DNA of 64,000 bases from Leptolyngbya boryana PCC 6306 (GTDB lineage: Bacteria; Cyanobacteriota; Cyanobacteriia; Leptolyngbyales; Leptolyngbyaceae): positions 6,103,018 through 6,167,017 of the forward strand of contig NZ_KB731324.1 of assembly GCF_000353285.1 (NCBI RefSeq). The letters run 5' to 3'. Each line of letters starts with the position of its first letter. Position 1 is the stretch's first letter. Shown here piece after piece: positions 8,426 to 17,547 of the stretch. The notes below the pieces were generated by a model. It was not told the origin of the DNA and made no database searches. It was given only the letters and a program-made list of their open reading frames with translations. Made by a program: the position numbers and the translations under genes.

Positions 8426-9508
8426 ATGCTCACAATGACTCGAATTCGTCGATCAATATTGCCACTGACTGTCTTGCTTTGGGCAGGATTGATGCCTTCG
8501 TTGGCGTTTGCCCAGTCTCAAGATACTGAACTCGATAAGCTCCTCGAACAAGGGCGAGAGTTAGTCGATCAAAAGAAGTGGACTGAGGCGATCGATGCCT
8601 TTCAGCGAGCTTCGTCGATCGATAATCGTAATGCTCGAATCTTTTCTGGCATGGGTTACATTTACGCTCAGCAAGGAAAGTTTCAGGAAGCCGCAGATGC
8701 TTATCAACAGGCAATTACGCTAGAACCTGCAAATGCAGATTTTGTTTATGCATTGGGATTTAGCCTGGCGAATTTGGGCAATGATAGTGCGGCGGCAACT
8801 GCTTATCGTCGGGCGACAGAATTAGACGCTCGCAATGTCAACGCGTTTTTGGGTTTGGGAACGGTACTCGCACGTCAGGGGAATTTGTCGCAAGCTTTGG
8901 CAGCCTATCAGCAGGCTATAAGGCTCAATAGTCGAAATGTAGATGCACAAGAATCAATGGGGCTAATCCAGATTCAACAAGGGCAGATTGATCAAGGAAT
9001 CGCTACACTTCAAAGGGCAGCTCAGCTTGATCCAAGACGAACCAGTACTCAAATTGGTATAGGGATTGCTTTGTTAAGTAAGGGAGATTCGACGGCTGCT
9101 TTGACTGCATTCAATCGGGCGGTCAGATTAGATCCGAATAATTCAAAGCTGCATCTTCAAATCGGCAAGATTCTTCGGGAAGTCGGGAATAATGCAGCAG
9201 CTTTAGCCGCGTTTCAGCGATCGGTCAATTTGGATCCAAATTCTGTTGAAGCACAATTTGCTCTAGCAGAAACAGCTTTAGAACAGAAAGAAACGATGCG
9301 GTCGATTATGGTATTTCGAGAAGTCATCAAGCTAGATCCAAATAATGCCAGTGCCTATTTCCAGTTAGGCACTGCGTTGAAGGCGCGTGATTTTCCAAGA
9401 GACGCGATCGAGGCATTTGAACGCGCTAAAACACTGTTTGAAGAGCAGGGCAAAGCAGAAGATGCGAAACGTGCAGAAGATGCAATCGAGCAAACAAGAC
9501 GATCTTAA
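8426..9508 (+). CDS. Secreted TPR-repeat protein
   Basis: A protein of 360 residues from the ATG at 8426, chosen because it gives a clean signal peptide (RIRRS, a hydrophobic core, then SLAFAQS with cleavage after AFA); the frame continues upstream to 8345 but that part is not peptide-like. The mature part is almost entirely tetratricopeptide repeats of 34 residues with the consensus spacing (for example AYQQAITLEPANADF, AYRRATELDARNVNAF, AFNRAVRLDPNNSKL), about nine units in all. Such proteins scaffold complexes in the periplasm or at the outer membrane. The partner is not evident from the neighbours. Confidence 0.85.
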   Translation: MLTMTRIRRSILPLTVLLWAGLMPSLAFAQSQDTELDKLLEQGRELVDQKKWTEAIDAFQRASSIDNRNARIFSGMGYIYAQQGKFQEAADAYQQAITLEPANADFVYALGFSLANLGNDSAAATAYRRATELDARNVNAFLGLGTVLARQGNLSQALAAYQQAIRLNSRNVDAQESMGLIQIQQGQIDQGIATLQRAAQLDPRRTSTQIGIGIALLSKGDSTAALTAFNRAVRLDPNNSKLHLQIGKILREVGNNAAALAAFQRSVNLDPNSVEAQFALAETALEQKETMRSIMVFREVIKLDPNNASAYFQLGTALKARDFPRDAIEAFERAKTLFEEQGKAEDAKRAEDAIEQTRRS

Positions 9509-9576
9509 ATGAATGCATGATCGGGCTGCTCGATCGTGCTGGATCAATCACAGCAAGCAACCGGAAGAATGCGTCT

Positions 9577-9627
9577 CGGCTCCGCTCAACCTATAACTCT
9601 AAGAGCGTCGCGGATTGAGTAAAGCCG
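9577..9627. repeat. Imperfect palindromic repeat, copy 1
   Basis: CGGCTCCGCTCAACC (9577-9591) partly pairs with GGATTGAGTAAAGCCG (9612-9627). The right arm TTGAG..AGCCGAAAC is shared with the palindrome at 56813-56857, so both seem to belong to one dispersed repeat family. It lies between convergent genes. Confidence 0.45.
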
Positions 9628-9648
9628 AAACTAAATCTCACAACGGTT

Positions 9649-10494
9649 CTAACGAATTTTACTGTCCTCGATTTCGATTTGAGTCGGGGGCAATTTTGGT
9701 TCTGAAGATTTGGGGGCTTTGCGAGATTCACTCGCATCCTTCACCATATCCGTTGCCTGTTTCAGAAGATCTTTCAGCAACTGCTTGACTTGCCGTTCCT
9801 TCTGAGCCAAAGCTATTCCTGCCTCTCCCATTTTTTGGTCTAGCTGAGCCATCTTCTGATCAGCTTGAGTCTTTGCAGCTTCAGCTTGCGGGCGTGCTTT
9901 GTCGTACCACTCTCTCGCTTCATCGAGATGAGCTTGTGCTCGATCGTGATAATCTTCTGTCCGCGCTGCCAAGTTTGCTCTGAGAATTGCCAATTGCGCT
10001 TGAACCTGAGCATATCGTCTCTTCAACAAAGTCGCTTCCTCGCTATTGCGAATCGATTCAATGGTTTGTTCAATCTGCTCTCGAACTTCGGCTGACATAT
10101 CTTTCGCTGCGTCTTTCAGTCCATGCATTCCCGCTTCTACTTCTTGCTCAAGTTCCTCTTCTTGCTCGGATAATTGCGATTGTAATTGCTTCACTTGAGC
10201 TTCGGTTTCTGCAATTTGCTGCTGCCGAGTGCGACTAATCCCTTCAATCACGCCTTCAACAGATGCAGTAATGTCTTCTTTGACTTGAGTTCCGCTTTCT
10301 TGCAGGCTGCTTGCAGCACTGGAGAAGGCGTCTTTCACCAGCGATCGAATATCTCCTGTACCGGATTTCAGTTCTGACATGACCTGAGCGATCGCGTTGC
10401 GCATGATTTCCCGAATCCGATCAGCACGCAGTTGTCCAACTTCTTTGGCTTGTTGCAAATCTGTTGAAATTTTTTCTTTGGCAGAATTAGTCAT
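9649..10494 (-). CDS. Coiled-coil protein, unknown function
   Basis: A 281-residue, highly charged protein, rich in Gln, Glu, Lys and Ala, and predicted to be almost wholly alpha-helical. Heptad-like stretches are clear at about residues 95-150 (QVKQLQSQLSEQEEELEQEVE) and 160-250 (ALLRANLAAR..., QMAQLDQKMGEAG region). There is no signal peptide or membrane helix, so it is probably cytoplasmic or peripheral. The pattern recalls LEA- or apolipoprotein-like amphipathic proteins that respond to stress, but this is only a resemblance in composition. It follows the outer-membrane protein gene (10655-11182) on the same strand, with a terminator between. Confidence 0.7.
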   Translation of the reverse strand: MTNSAKEKISTDLQQAKEVGQLRADRIREIMRNAIAQVMSELKSGTGDIRSLVKDAFSSAASSLQESGTQVKEDITASVEGVIEGISRTRQQQIAETEAQVKQLQSQLSEQEEELEQEVEAGMHGLKDAAKDMSAEVREQIEQTIESIRNSEEATLLKRRYAQVQAQLAILRANLAARTEDYHDRAQAHLDEAREWYDKARPQAEAAKTQADQKMAQLDQKMGEAGIALAQKERQVKQLLKDLLKQATDMVKDASESRKAPKSSEPKLPPTQIEIEDSKIR

Positions 10495-10584
10495 ACCATC
10501 CTCTAATTAAAAACTTTTTCAAATCTCTGTCTTTATATTGACGAAGCAGTTTTAAAACACCCTCTTTCTTAGGGCTAATAAAAA

Positions 10585-10615
10585 AGCCCCTAGCATTGCT
10601 AGGAGCTAATTTTTA
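10585..10615 (-). terminator. Terminator after the outer-membrane protein gene
   Basis: AGCCCCTAGC (10585-10594) pairs with GCTAGGAGCT (10598-10607) around ATT. Read on the minus strand the stem is followed by six T. It lies 40 bp after the stop of the gene at 10655. Confidence 0.85.
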
Positions 10616-10654
10616 GATCAGAGAGACAAACAGATTGAGATTGCAGAATTGCAA

Positions 10655-11182
10655 TTAGAATCTAATCCCAACGCCACCCTGTAAGCTCAATGAACCAGCG
10701 CCACTTCCTTGATAAGCATTGATGCCATATTTTGCATCACTGTAGACAACTACGCCTCTCGTAACTTCCGATTCAACACCTACAGAAAGAACGGCTGCAT
10801 CTTTGTTCCCCATTTGAGAAGCTTGACCATCTTTCTGAACGAAACCGTAGCCTGCGCCAGCATAAACGTTTGTGTTCTTAGCAACAGGAAGGTCGTAAGT
10901 TAAGGAAGGAATGATCACACTGTTGTTGCCATTAAACAAGACAGAGCCGCGAACAGAAACAGGAGCATTCGGAACTGCAAATCGTCCTTGAATATTACCT
11001 CCGAATGTGGCTGCATCATTATCACGTCCACCATTGGTAATACCTGCTGCAACCCCTGCACCAACGTAGCTACCATCGAAGCGAACAGGCTGAGCAGAAG
11101 CAGCACCAGCAACAAACAAAGGCGAGAGAACGAGTGCGGAAAGGGCAGAGAGAGTTGCAACCGACTTAAGAGAGAGTTTCAT
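10655..11182 (-). CDS. Small outer-membrane beta-barrel protein
   Basis: A 175-residue protein with a Sec signal peptide (basic MKLSLKS, hydrophobic core, AGAASA cleavage). The mature chain alternates polar and hydrophobic residues in short strands (GSYVGAGVAAGITNGG, NIQGRFAVP, PVSVRGSVLF, TNVYAGAGYGFVQ) and ends GGVGIRF, a C-terminal Phe as used by the BAM assembly machinery. It fits the eight-strand OmpA/OmpX-like barrel class. No periplasmic peptidoglycan-binding domain follows. The function is unknown, perhaps adhesion or envelope stability. It has its own terminator. Confidence 0.8.
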   Translation of the reverse strand: MKLSLKSVATLSALSALVLSPLFVAGAASAQPVRFDGSYVGAGVAAGITNGGRDNDAATFGGNIQGRFAVPNAPVSVRGSVLFNGNNSVIIPSLTYDLPVAKNTNVYAGAGYGFVQKDGQASQMGNKDAAVLSVGVESEVTRGVVVYSDAKYGINAYQGSGAGSLSLQGGVGIRF

Positions 11183-11475
11183 GACTATATCCTAGAGTAA
11201 CTGAAGATTTGATTGAGAGCTTTTTTCTCAGATTTCTTACTTTAATAGTCGTAAGAAAGAGTGTTTTTGTTCCTAGAAACTCAGCAACTTTTTGTCTTTA
11301 TTTACAAGCGGTTGATTTGCTGATTTGTCTTTAGAGGAACGGTGAGTTATCGTGTACAAACCGTATCGATTTCTCATATCTAATTTGTATCGTTAGGGCG
11401 CTTAACTTATCTAGAATAATGGTCTGTTCTTCAACTGTCACATAATAGAATATGACAATTTTTAAGGAACAAAAA

Positions 11476-11520
11476 AATAGGAATGCTGTCAGGTTTTTAA
11501 CTGAATAAAGCATTCCTATT
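11476..11520. repeat. Long perfect inverted repeat
   Basis: AATAGGAATGCT (11476-11487) pairs perfectly with AGCATTCCTATT (11509-11520). The 21-base loop contains a second small stem, TCAG/CTGA. Just upstream, AACTGTCA and TGACAATT flank 12 bases as a near-perfect repeat. It could be a MITE-like relic, a terminator-like structure or a small-RNA fold. Confidence 0.6.
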
Positions 11521-11618
11521 AGAAGTTATAGGCGTAAATATTTAGCGTTGAAGTTCGGTTATCCTCATACATAAGTTGTACGTTTGAAGAAGATTCCTAA
11601 CCTTAAAGGCTGAAGATA

Positions 11619-11669
11619 ACTACGCTCATCACTCGGGTGATTTCGGAAAGTTGTAGTAGTCTTTTTTCA
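11619..11669 (+). ncRNA. Possible small RNA 3' end or orphan terminator
   Basis: An outer stem ACTAC/GTAGT and an inner stem ATCAC/GTGAT (around the TCG loop near 11631-11644) are followed by TCTTTTTT. No protein gene ends just upstream on this strand, so the structure may close an unannotated small RNA. No promoter was identified. Confidence 0.25.
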
Positions 11670-11938
11670 TGAATGCTCTGTCTGCTGCTAAGAAGAACAC
11701 TCAGATTGATTGCATTGGTATACTTTTCGAGCGAGACTTTCACAGATGTATTGCTTTCAATCAGTTCAGCTCTAACTGCACCAAGTTCCCTAATTTGAAC
11801 GATGGAGCGAAGTCGAGCCGAACAAGACGCAGATTTTTAGAAAATGCGCACATGCTTCCACAGCTGTATTGAGATAAATTTCACCCTAATACAGCTTCAG
11901 ACCGTCCTAACTCTGAATTTGTTCCGATTGATTCCGCT

Positions 11939-12880
11939 CTAGCTCAGACACGTGCAATAGCGATCGCGTCCTTCCGCCTTTGCTTGATACAACGCTTTAT
12001 CTGCTGCGTTGATCAACAACTCTGGAGACGTAATCACACTCGGAATCGTGTTGGATACTCCTAGGCTCACTGTCACCGTGTCGCAGACCTTGGAAGCCGT
12101 GTGAGAAATTTGCAAATTCTTCACCCCGGTCTGAATATCCTGTGCAACTAAAATTGCGCCTTCTTGATCCGTATTAGGCAAAATGACGGCAAATTCTTCA
12201 CCCCCGTATCTGGCAGGTAAATCGATCGCTCTTTTTGCCGCATTCTGAATGACCTGTGCGACTTGGCGTAAGCAATCATCGCCCGCTTGATGCCCATACG
12301 TATCGTTATAGAGCTTAAAGCAATCGATATCGCACAAAATCAACGACAACGGCAACTGTTCGCGCAACATTCGCTGCCATTCTTGCTGTAAATACTCGTC
12401 AAATCTGCGGCGATTTGCGACCTGAGTCAGGCTATCGATCGCGGCTAATCGTTGCAGTTCATGATTCGCCGTCTCAAGCTGTTGATAAAGGCGAACTTGC
12501 TGAATCAATCGTTTCACGCGCTGCCGCAATACTGCCCAGTGAATCGGCTTCGTGATGTAATCAACCGCTCCAACTGAAAAGGCTTTATCCACTGAATCTT
12601 GGTCTTCCAGTCCTGTGATCATCAGAACCGGAGTACGACGTATTCCACTCATTTCTTGAATGCGACGGCAGCAGGTAAAGCCATCGATCGCAGGCATAAT
12701 GGCATCGAGCAAGACCACATCCGGGCGAACCCGCTCGAACACACTCAGACAGGTATTGCCATCGTGTGCCTCAATTACTTGATAGCCATCTTGCTCCATC
12801 GCTTGACGCACACCGAGCCGCATTGTTTTATCATCATCTGCGACTAAGATTAGCGGGGGATTATGGAAAGAGGGCATCAT
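11939..12880 (-). CDS. Response regulator with diguanylate cyclase (GGDEF) domain
   Basis: A two-domain protein of about 313 residues. The receiver domain has the acidic pair in VADDD, the phospho-acceptor Asp in VVLLDAIMP and Lys in ITKPI. A coiled linker leads to a GGDEF domain with an intact active site (YGGEEF) and an RxxD inhibitory site (RAID) exactly five residues upstream, so it should make cyclic di-GMP and be feedback inhibited. The start chosen, 12880, overlaps the stop of the upstream kinase as ATGA, indicating translational coupling; 12889 (MPEMM) is an alternative. It is very probably phosphorylated by that kinase. Its product could act on the PilZ domain of BcsA nearby. Confidence 0.92.
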   Translation of the reverse strand: MMPSFHNPPLILVADDDKTMRLGVRQAMEQDGYQVIEAHDGNTCLSVFERVRPDVVLLDAIMPAIDGFTCCRRIQEMSGIRRTPVLMITGLEDQDSVDKAFSVGAVDYITKPIHWAVLRQRVKRLIQQVRLYQQLETANHELQRLAAIDSLTQVANRRRFDEYLQQEWQRMLREQLPLSLILCDIDCFKLYNDTYGHQAGDDCLRQVAQVIQNAAKRAIDLPARYGGEEFAVILPNTDQEGAILVAQDIQTGVKNLQISHTASKVCDTVTVSLGVSNTIPSVITSPELLINAADKALYQAKAEGRDRYCTCLS

Positions 12881-15800
12881 TTCTGGCATTGCTGAAGTTC
12901 CAAATGTAGCGAAGCCTGGACACGATCGTACTCGGCTTCTAATTGGCGGACTCGAAAAGCGACCTGTTCTAGCGTTCCCAGACTCAGGCAGGATTCCAAC
13001 GTATCGCACTGCTCAACCATTGCCGTTGCTCCAACACGCAGACTGCTCGATCGCAAGCGGCGAACCATCTGATGTAGGGTTCGCACATCCGTTGATTGAG
13101 TGGCCTGCTGGAGCCGAGCAACCCAAAGTCGGGTATCGCTAAGATACTGATTGATCAAATCAGAAGAGAGAGTCGATCCGGAATCGTGGGTCAAGTCACG
13201 AGACAGCAGAACAGCAGGATCAGGGTTTGGATCTGAGGGAGCAATTGAGAGAGAGGATGGCACAGAAGCAGGGGGAGACTCTGTGGAATCGAGATTGCTC
13301 CGCTTGAGTACTGATCGTGCAACAGGGATACACTTGCTGAGAACAAATTTTAACGCATCAACCCGGATCGGTTTGCTTAAATAATCATTCATTCCTGCAT
13401 CTAGACAGAGTTGGCGATCGCCTTCCATCGCATTTGCAGTCATGGCAATGATATAGGGCTGAACTGGAAATGCACCCGATACAATCTTCCGGGTCGCTTC
13501 TAAGCCGTCCATTTCCGGCATTTGCACGTCCATGAGAATGACATCATAGACTTGACGATCCAGAGCAGATAAGACTTCTAGCCCATTGCCTGCAACGTCT
13601 GCGCGATATCCTAATCGGGATAGTAAATGTAAGGCCACTTTCTGGTTGACGACGTTATCTTCTGCCAGCAGGATTCTCAGCGGTTGAGATCGCGGTGTGA
13701 CCTGCGGAGATTCTTGCGTGAATTCGACATTGGCAATTGGCTCGATCAATTGAGTTGCATGGGAGTCAGCTGCACGTGTGCAAAGCGTGAAGTAAAATGT
13801 TGAACCCGGTTGAGATGAATGTTGAGTGGCAACAAAGTTTTGAGGAGGACATCCTCCGATCGCACCTTGGCTTTCGACCCAGATACATCCCCCCATCATT
13901 TCACTCAAACGCCGACTAATTGCCAATCCTAAGCCCGTTCCACCATATTGACGACTGGTTGAGGAATCGACTTGGCTGAATGATTTAAAGAGTCGTGTCA
14001 TCCGCTCCGGTGGAATGCCAATCCCTGTATCCCTGACGGCAAATTGCAATCCCAACGATTGCTCACTAGGAAGTTGAGCACAGTGAACGATTCTAGTCGT
14101 CTTGCAGACAGATGCCATGTTACAAGGGGGTGCAAGTGTGACTGAAACGGTAATTTCACCTTGCTGCGTAAATTTAACGGCGTTACTAAGCAGATTGACG
14201 AGAATTTGGCGCAGGCGGGTGACATCTCCCACGACCATCTTGGGGACATCGGGTGCAATTTGATAAGTGCAAGTCAAGTTTTTCTCGATCGCTTTAGGAC
14301 TCAGCAAGTCGATCGATTCGGTGACGCAAGCTTTCAAATCAAAGGGCTGTTGCTCAAAATCGAGTTTGCCAGATTCGATCTTGGAGAAATCAAGAATGTC
14401 ATTGATAATCGTCAGCAGAGAATCGCCACTGTTGCGAATCGTTTCCACAAAATCTCGCTGCTGCTCGGTCAGTTCCATCTCTAGCAGTAAGCCCGTCAAG
14501 CCAATGACGGCATTCATCGGAGTCCGAATCTCATGGCTCACCGTTGCTAGAAATTCACTTTTTGCACGGTTTGCGGTCTCGGCAATCTGTTTCGCTTGTT
14601 CTAGGGCTAAATTTTGTTTCGTGAGTTGCTCCCGTTGCAGTCGTTCTTGTTTGAGGAGTCGAGATTGTTCGATCGCGATGCCAACTTGGTCGGCAACGGC
14701 TTCGAGCAGTTCAATTTCGTCGTCTTTCCAAGCGCGCAATCCTTCACATTGATGTAAGCAAATCAGCCCATTGGGGACATCTTGATAAGAGGTGCGAACG
14801 GCAAGCATTGATTTGATGCGGGCGCGCTCACAGAGCGGTAGAGTAGAGCGAAGCAATGGATCGCGTTGCACATCTGGGGAAGAAATTGCCCGATCGCAGT
14901 TTAGAACTTTCTGGGTATGAGGATTGCCTTGAATTGGGACTTCAACCTCCTGCATGGAATCGCAGCCTCGCTCCAGATATTGCGCCACCACTGGAATTTT
15001 TGGAAAGACTGTATCGAGCTGAGACATGGCAAAGCCGGACGCGATCGCATCTTCTTCACGCTCGATATAGGCATGTAGCAAACAGCGATCGACCCCAAAC
15101 GTTCTGCCAATCTGAGTCACAGTGGTTTGAAAAATCTCTTGTGTATCGAGGCTTTGGCGGATCTCTTGCGTAATTTGCTTTAATAAGTGAGCGCGTTGGA
15201 TCTGAAGTTGCAGCGCTTCTTCTGTGCGAATACGTTCGGTTACATCAGTTTGAATTCCAATATAGTGAGTCACCTGTCCGTGCTCATTCATAATCGGTGA
15301 AATCGATAACTCATTCCAAAACACGGTTCCATCTTTCCGGTAGTTGCGAAGCGTAACCGTACAGTCTTCGTTTTCTTTAAAGGCTTGACGTAACCGCTCG
15401 AGCGCATCCTTTTCTGTTGCAGCGCCTTGCAGCAAGCGGCTATTTTTGCCAAGAACATCGACCGCAGCATAGCCTGTCATTCGCTCAAATCCTGGATTGA
15501 CGTAGATCATCGGATTATCCAACTGAGTTGGGTCGGTAATAATGATCCCGTTACTGCTCGCACTAATCGCGCGTTCTAGAACTTTGAGGCGAATCTCAGT
15601 CTGTCTCGTTTCAGTAATATCTCGACAGACGGAAACGACCCCTTTTTCAGTTTGTGTCAGGGAAACTTCTTCAAAGAAAGTACTGCCGTCTTTGCGCTTT
15701 GCGATCACCTGTCCGCGCCATTGTCCTGTCTGTTGCAGAATCGGGCGAATTTCCCGCTCAATACGCTGACTTTCTTCGGGGTAGTACAGCGTTTTCCAAC

Positions 15801-16101
15801 TTTTCCCAATCAGTTCTGTCCGACTGTAGCCAAACATTTCTAGATGAGCATCATTGAGATACAGCAATTTTCCGGCATCGCTGAGAATCGCAATTCCATC
15901 TAAAGCAGCTTCAACTGCGATCGATTGCCGCCAAAGTGCGGCTTGCAACTCTTGTTCCGAACTTTCGACACGAGACGATCGCCAATAATACCAAAACCCA
16001 ACGCCATTTGCGATCGCGGCGAAGAAAGCCGCCCCTCCAAAGACCCATTCGAGACTCACCGCCATTTTGCCTGCCAATTCCACAATTCGTAATTCGTACA
16101 T
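12877..16101 (-). CDS. Hybrid histidine kinase: PAS, LOV-like, GAF, REC, degenerate Hpt
   Basis: A 1074-residue sensor. A hydrophobic segment at about 20-40 anchors it. Domains in order: PAS (55-165), LOV-like PAS/PAC (175-290), GAF (310-480), HisKA with phospho-accepting His523, HATPase with N box near 637-641 and G boxes DTGIGI and GGTGLGL, receiver with Asp858 in [11 protein letters not shown], and a C-terminal Hpt-like helix bundle. The LOV-like domain keeps the flavin-contact residues N220, R222, Q225, N253, N263 and Q284 but has Ser221 where photoactive LOV domains have Cys. In the Hpt-like region Arg1014 stands where the phosphorylated His is expected. The stop overlaps the start of the diguanylate cyclase gene by ATGA, so the two form one signalling unit. 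Confidence 0.9.
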   Translation of the reverse strand: MYELRIVELAGKMAVSLEWVFGGAAFFAAIANGVGFWYYWRSSRVESSEQELQAALWRQSIAVEAALDGIAILSDAGKLLYLNDAHLEMFGYSRTELIGKSWKTLYYPEESQRIEREIRPILQQTGQWRGQVIAKRKDGSTFFEEVSLTQTEKGVVSVCRDITETRQTEIRLKVLERAISASSNGIIITDPTQLDNPMIYVNPGFERMTGYAAVDVLGKNSRLLQGAATEKDALERLRQAFKENEDCTVTLRNYRKDGTVFWNELSISPIMNEHGQVTHYIGIQTDVTERIRTEEALQLQIQRAHLLKQITQEIRQSLDTQEIFQTTVTQIGRTFGVDRCLLHAYIEREEDAIASGFAMSQLDTVFPKIPVVAQYLERGCDSMQEVEVPIQGNPHTQKVLNCDRAISSPDVQRDPLLRSTLPLCERARIKSMLAVRTSYQDVPNGLICLHQCEGLRAWKDDEIELLEAVADQVGIAIEQSRLLKQERLQREQLTKQNLALEQAKQIAETANRAKSEFLATVSHEIRTPMNAVIGLTGLLLEMELTEQQRDFVETIRNSGDSLLTIINDILDFSKIESGKLDFEQQPFDLKACVTESIDLLSPKAIEKNLTCTYQIAPDVPKMVVGDVTRLRQILVNLLSNAVKFTQQGEITVSVTLAPPCNMASVCKTTRIVHCAQLPSEQSLGLQFAVRDTGIGIPPERMTRLFKSFSQVDSSTSRQYGGTGLGLAISRRLSEMMGGCIWVESQGAIGGCPPQNFVATQHSSQPGSTFYFTLCTRAADSHATQLIEPIANVEFTQESPQVTPRSQPLRILLAEDNVVNQKVALHLLSRLGYRADVAGNGLEVLSALDRQVYDVILMDVQMPEMDGLEATRKIVSGAFPVQPYIIAMTANAMEGDRQLCLDAGMNDYLSKPIRVDALKFVLSKCIPVARSVLKRSNLDSTESPPASVPSSLSIAPSDPNPDPAVLLSRDLTHDSGSTLSSDLINQYLSDTRLWVARLQQATQSTDVRTLHQMVRRLRSSSLRVGATAMVEQCDTLESCLSLGTLEQVAFRVRQLEAEYDRVQASLHLELQQCQK

Positions 16102-16147
16102 TTAGCTGACAAAACAGCCAAAATCACGAACATTTTGGTCACGCCTC

Positions 16148-16170
16148 AACTGAGAACACTGTTCTCAGTT
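16148..16170. promoter_or_regulatory. Perfect 23-bp palindrome upstream of the hybrid kinase gene
   Basis: AACTGAGAACA and TGTTCTCAGTT flank a central C, an 11-bp perfect inverted repeat. It lies 47 bp upstream of the kinase start. On the plus strand it is followed by five T, but no plus-strand gene ends here, so an operator is as likely as a terminator. Confidence 0.45.
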
Positions 16171-16206
16171 TTTCTTTTTATAGTCTATGGAAAAATTCCT
16201 CGATCG

Positions 16207-17172
16207 TTAATTCTCGGAATCTTTAGGTTCAATGACCAGGTCGGGTAATCCTTCCAATTTTTCTGTTGGAATTTCGGCTTCTGGATCTTGCATAAATACG
16301 GTCAGCCCCGCTGGAACGCATTCCACCTCGATCGGCGTTGTCCCGACCATTTCCCCATCGACCACAACTTTCTGAGGGGGATGGGTTGTCACTTTGAAAC
16401 GCTTGGATCGGACGTAGCCGACGTCATCTCGCTCGGCTGGATTGCCGCTGAGCGCAGACTGTAGCAGATGGTAAGTGGCTGCGATCGCACTAGTTCGATT
16501 GGCTGGAGCGACGATCGTCAAATCCAATAACCCATCATCGACAATTAACCCGGCAGGCCCTTGAGCCAAGACTGAAGTGGCAGGTGCGGCATTCGCGATC
16601 GTCAACGCCGATGCCGTGAAAGAAATCACGCGATCGTCAGTCTCCACTTCCGCTTCAAACTGTTCTAGCGTTTGTAACTTCCGCAAACCCGCTAAGATAT
16701 ACGCCAAAATTCCGAATCGATTTTTCGCTTCTCGGCTCGCCAGTTGAACGGTTTCTGCCTCAAATCCGATACCGGCAAGCAAGACCATCGGCAAATGATT
16801 ACAGAATGCGACATCGACAGTCTTAGTTTGCTGTTTCAGAATGACTTCACAGGCAGCCTCGATTCCAGTTGGAATCCCTAACGCATTCGCAAACGCATTC
16901 GCAGTTCCACGGGCAATCACACCGAGCGGAATCCCTGTCCGAATCACGGCTGTTGCTGCTGTCGAAACCGTTCCATCCCCGCCGGATACAAAAAGCGCAT
17001 CTACACCTTGCTGCACCGCCTGCTTTGCTAAGTCGTCTGCTCCGATCTCAGGTGTCGTTAAATGCGTCTTAAAGTCAAACTTCTTGCTTAAGAGTTCTTG
17101 AATCAGTGCAAGTTCCTGTTCAGCGTTTCCCTGGCCAGCGACGGGATTAAAAATCAAGTGTGCCGTTTGCAT
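16207..17172 (-). CDS. Diacylglycerol kinase family lipid kinase
   Basis: A 321-residue protein of the DagK/YegS/LCB5 family of cytoplasmic lipid kinases that phosphorylate diacylglycerol or related lipids. It shows the N-terminal IFNPVAGQGN motif, the nucleotide-binding VSGGDGT (62-68), the GVIARGTANAFANALGIP loop (84-101) and a C-terminal domain with DGLLDLTIV and VVDGE. Length is typical. The precise lipid is not predictable. It lies upstream of the hybrid kinase on the same strand with a 105-bp gap that contains the palindrome, so it is probably transcribed separately. Confidence 0.87.
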   Translation of the reverse strand: MQTAHLIFNPVAGQGNAEQELALIQELLSKKFDFKTHLTTPEIGADDLAKQAVQQGVDALFVSGGDGTVSTAATAVIRTGIPLGVIARGTANAFANALGIPTGIEAACEVILKQQTKTVDVAFCNHLPMVLLAGIGFEAETVQLASREAKNRFGILAYILAGLRKLQTLEQFEAEVETDDRVISFTASALTIANAAPATSVLAQGPAGLIVDDGLLDLTIVAPANRTSAIAATYHLLQSALSGNPAERDDVGYVRSKRFKVTTHPPQKVVVDGEMVGTTPIEVECVPAGLTVFMQDPEAEIPTEKLEGLPDLVIEPKDSEN

Positions 17173-17285
17173 ATCAATTCCGGATAGAAATACTTTCTGG
17201 ATATCATGGCTATAAAGCCATCTGGTTCTGACCTGCGGGAGATTTAAATGGCAAGATGAGAGAGATCTTCAATCTCCGAAACCTT

Positions 17286-17543
17286 ATGTCTGCGGCATCG
17301 ATGTACGAAGAAGAACACTTTGTTGTTCTTGAAACGAACCAGCCTGAAGCAATTCTGAGCGCAGCCGAACTGAGTGAAAAACTGCGATCGATTCTCGCAA
17401 CTCGTCAAGACACTTTGTCCCCAGACCTTCAACAAGCAGGCACAATCGACAACCAGATTCGATATCTATTAGATACGACCTGCGAGTTGGATATGGCGCC
17501 GGGCGAGTATTTACAGTGGTATGCGGTGCGGTTGGAGAAATGA
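17286..17543 (+). CDS. CRR7-type NDH-1 assembly protein
   Basis: A small acidic protein of 85 residues from ATG 17286; ATG at 17256 and 17301 are alternatives and none has a strong ribosome-binding site. The sequence MYEEEHFVVLETNQPE, the middle ELSEKLRSIL and the C-terminal DTTCELDMAPGEYLQWYAVRLEK match my knowledge of the chlororespiratory reduction 7 family. In plants CRR7 is needed for accumulation of the chloroplast NDH complex; in cyanobacteria the family is conserved but its role is less defined. It sits between the lipid kinase gene and rpaA, and its 3' end is 4 bp from the convergent rpaA stop. Confidence 0.75.
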   Translation: MSAASMYEEEHFVVLETNQPEAILSAAELSEKLRSILATRQDTLSPDLQQAGTIDNQIRYLLDTTCELDMAPGEYLQWYAVRLEK

Positions 17544-17547
17544 GCCG

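Larger units (their letters stand above)
11183..11938. other. Gene-free stretch with inverted repeats
   Basis: No convincing gene was found in about 750 bp. It holds two adjacent inverted repeats (near 11444-11470 and 11476-11520) and a hairpin with a T run near 11619-11669. A 67-codon plus-strand frame and a minus-strand frame of about 77 codons near 11610-11850 have no recognisable content. Confidence 0.5.

Noticed and set aside
11669-11872. 67-codon plus-strand frame, and a minus-strand frame over the same bases, possibly a transposase relic
   Set aside because: Neither shows catalytic residues, terminal repeats or similarity I can recognise, and the minus frame lacks a good start.
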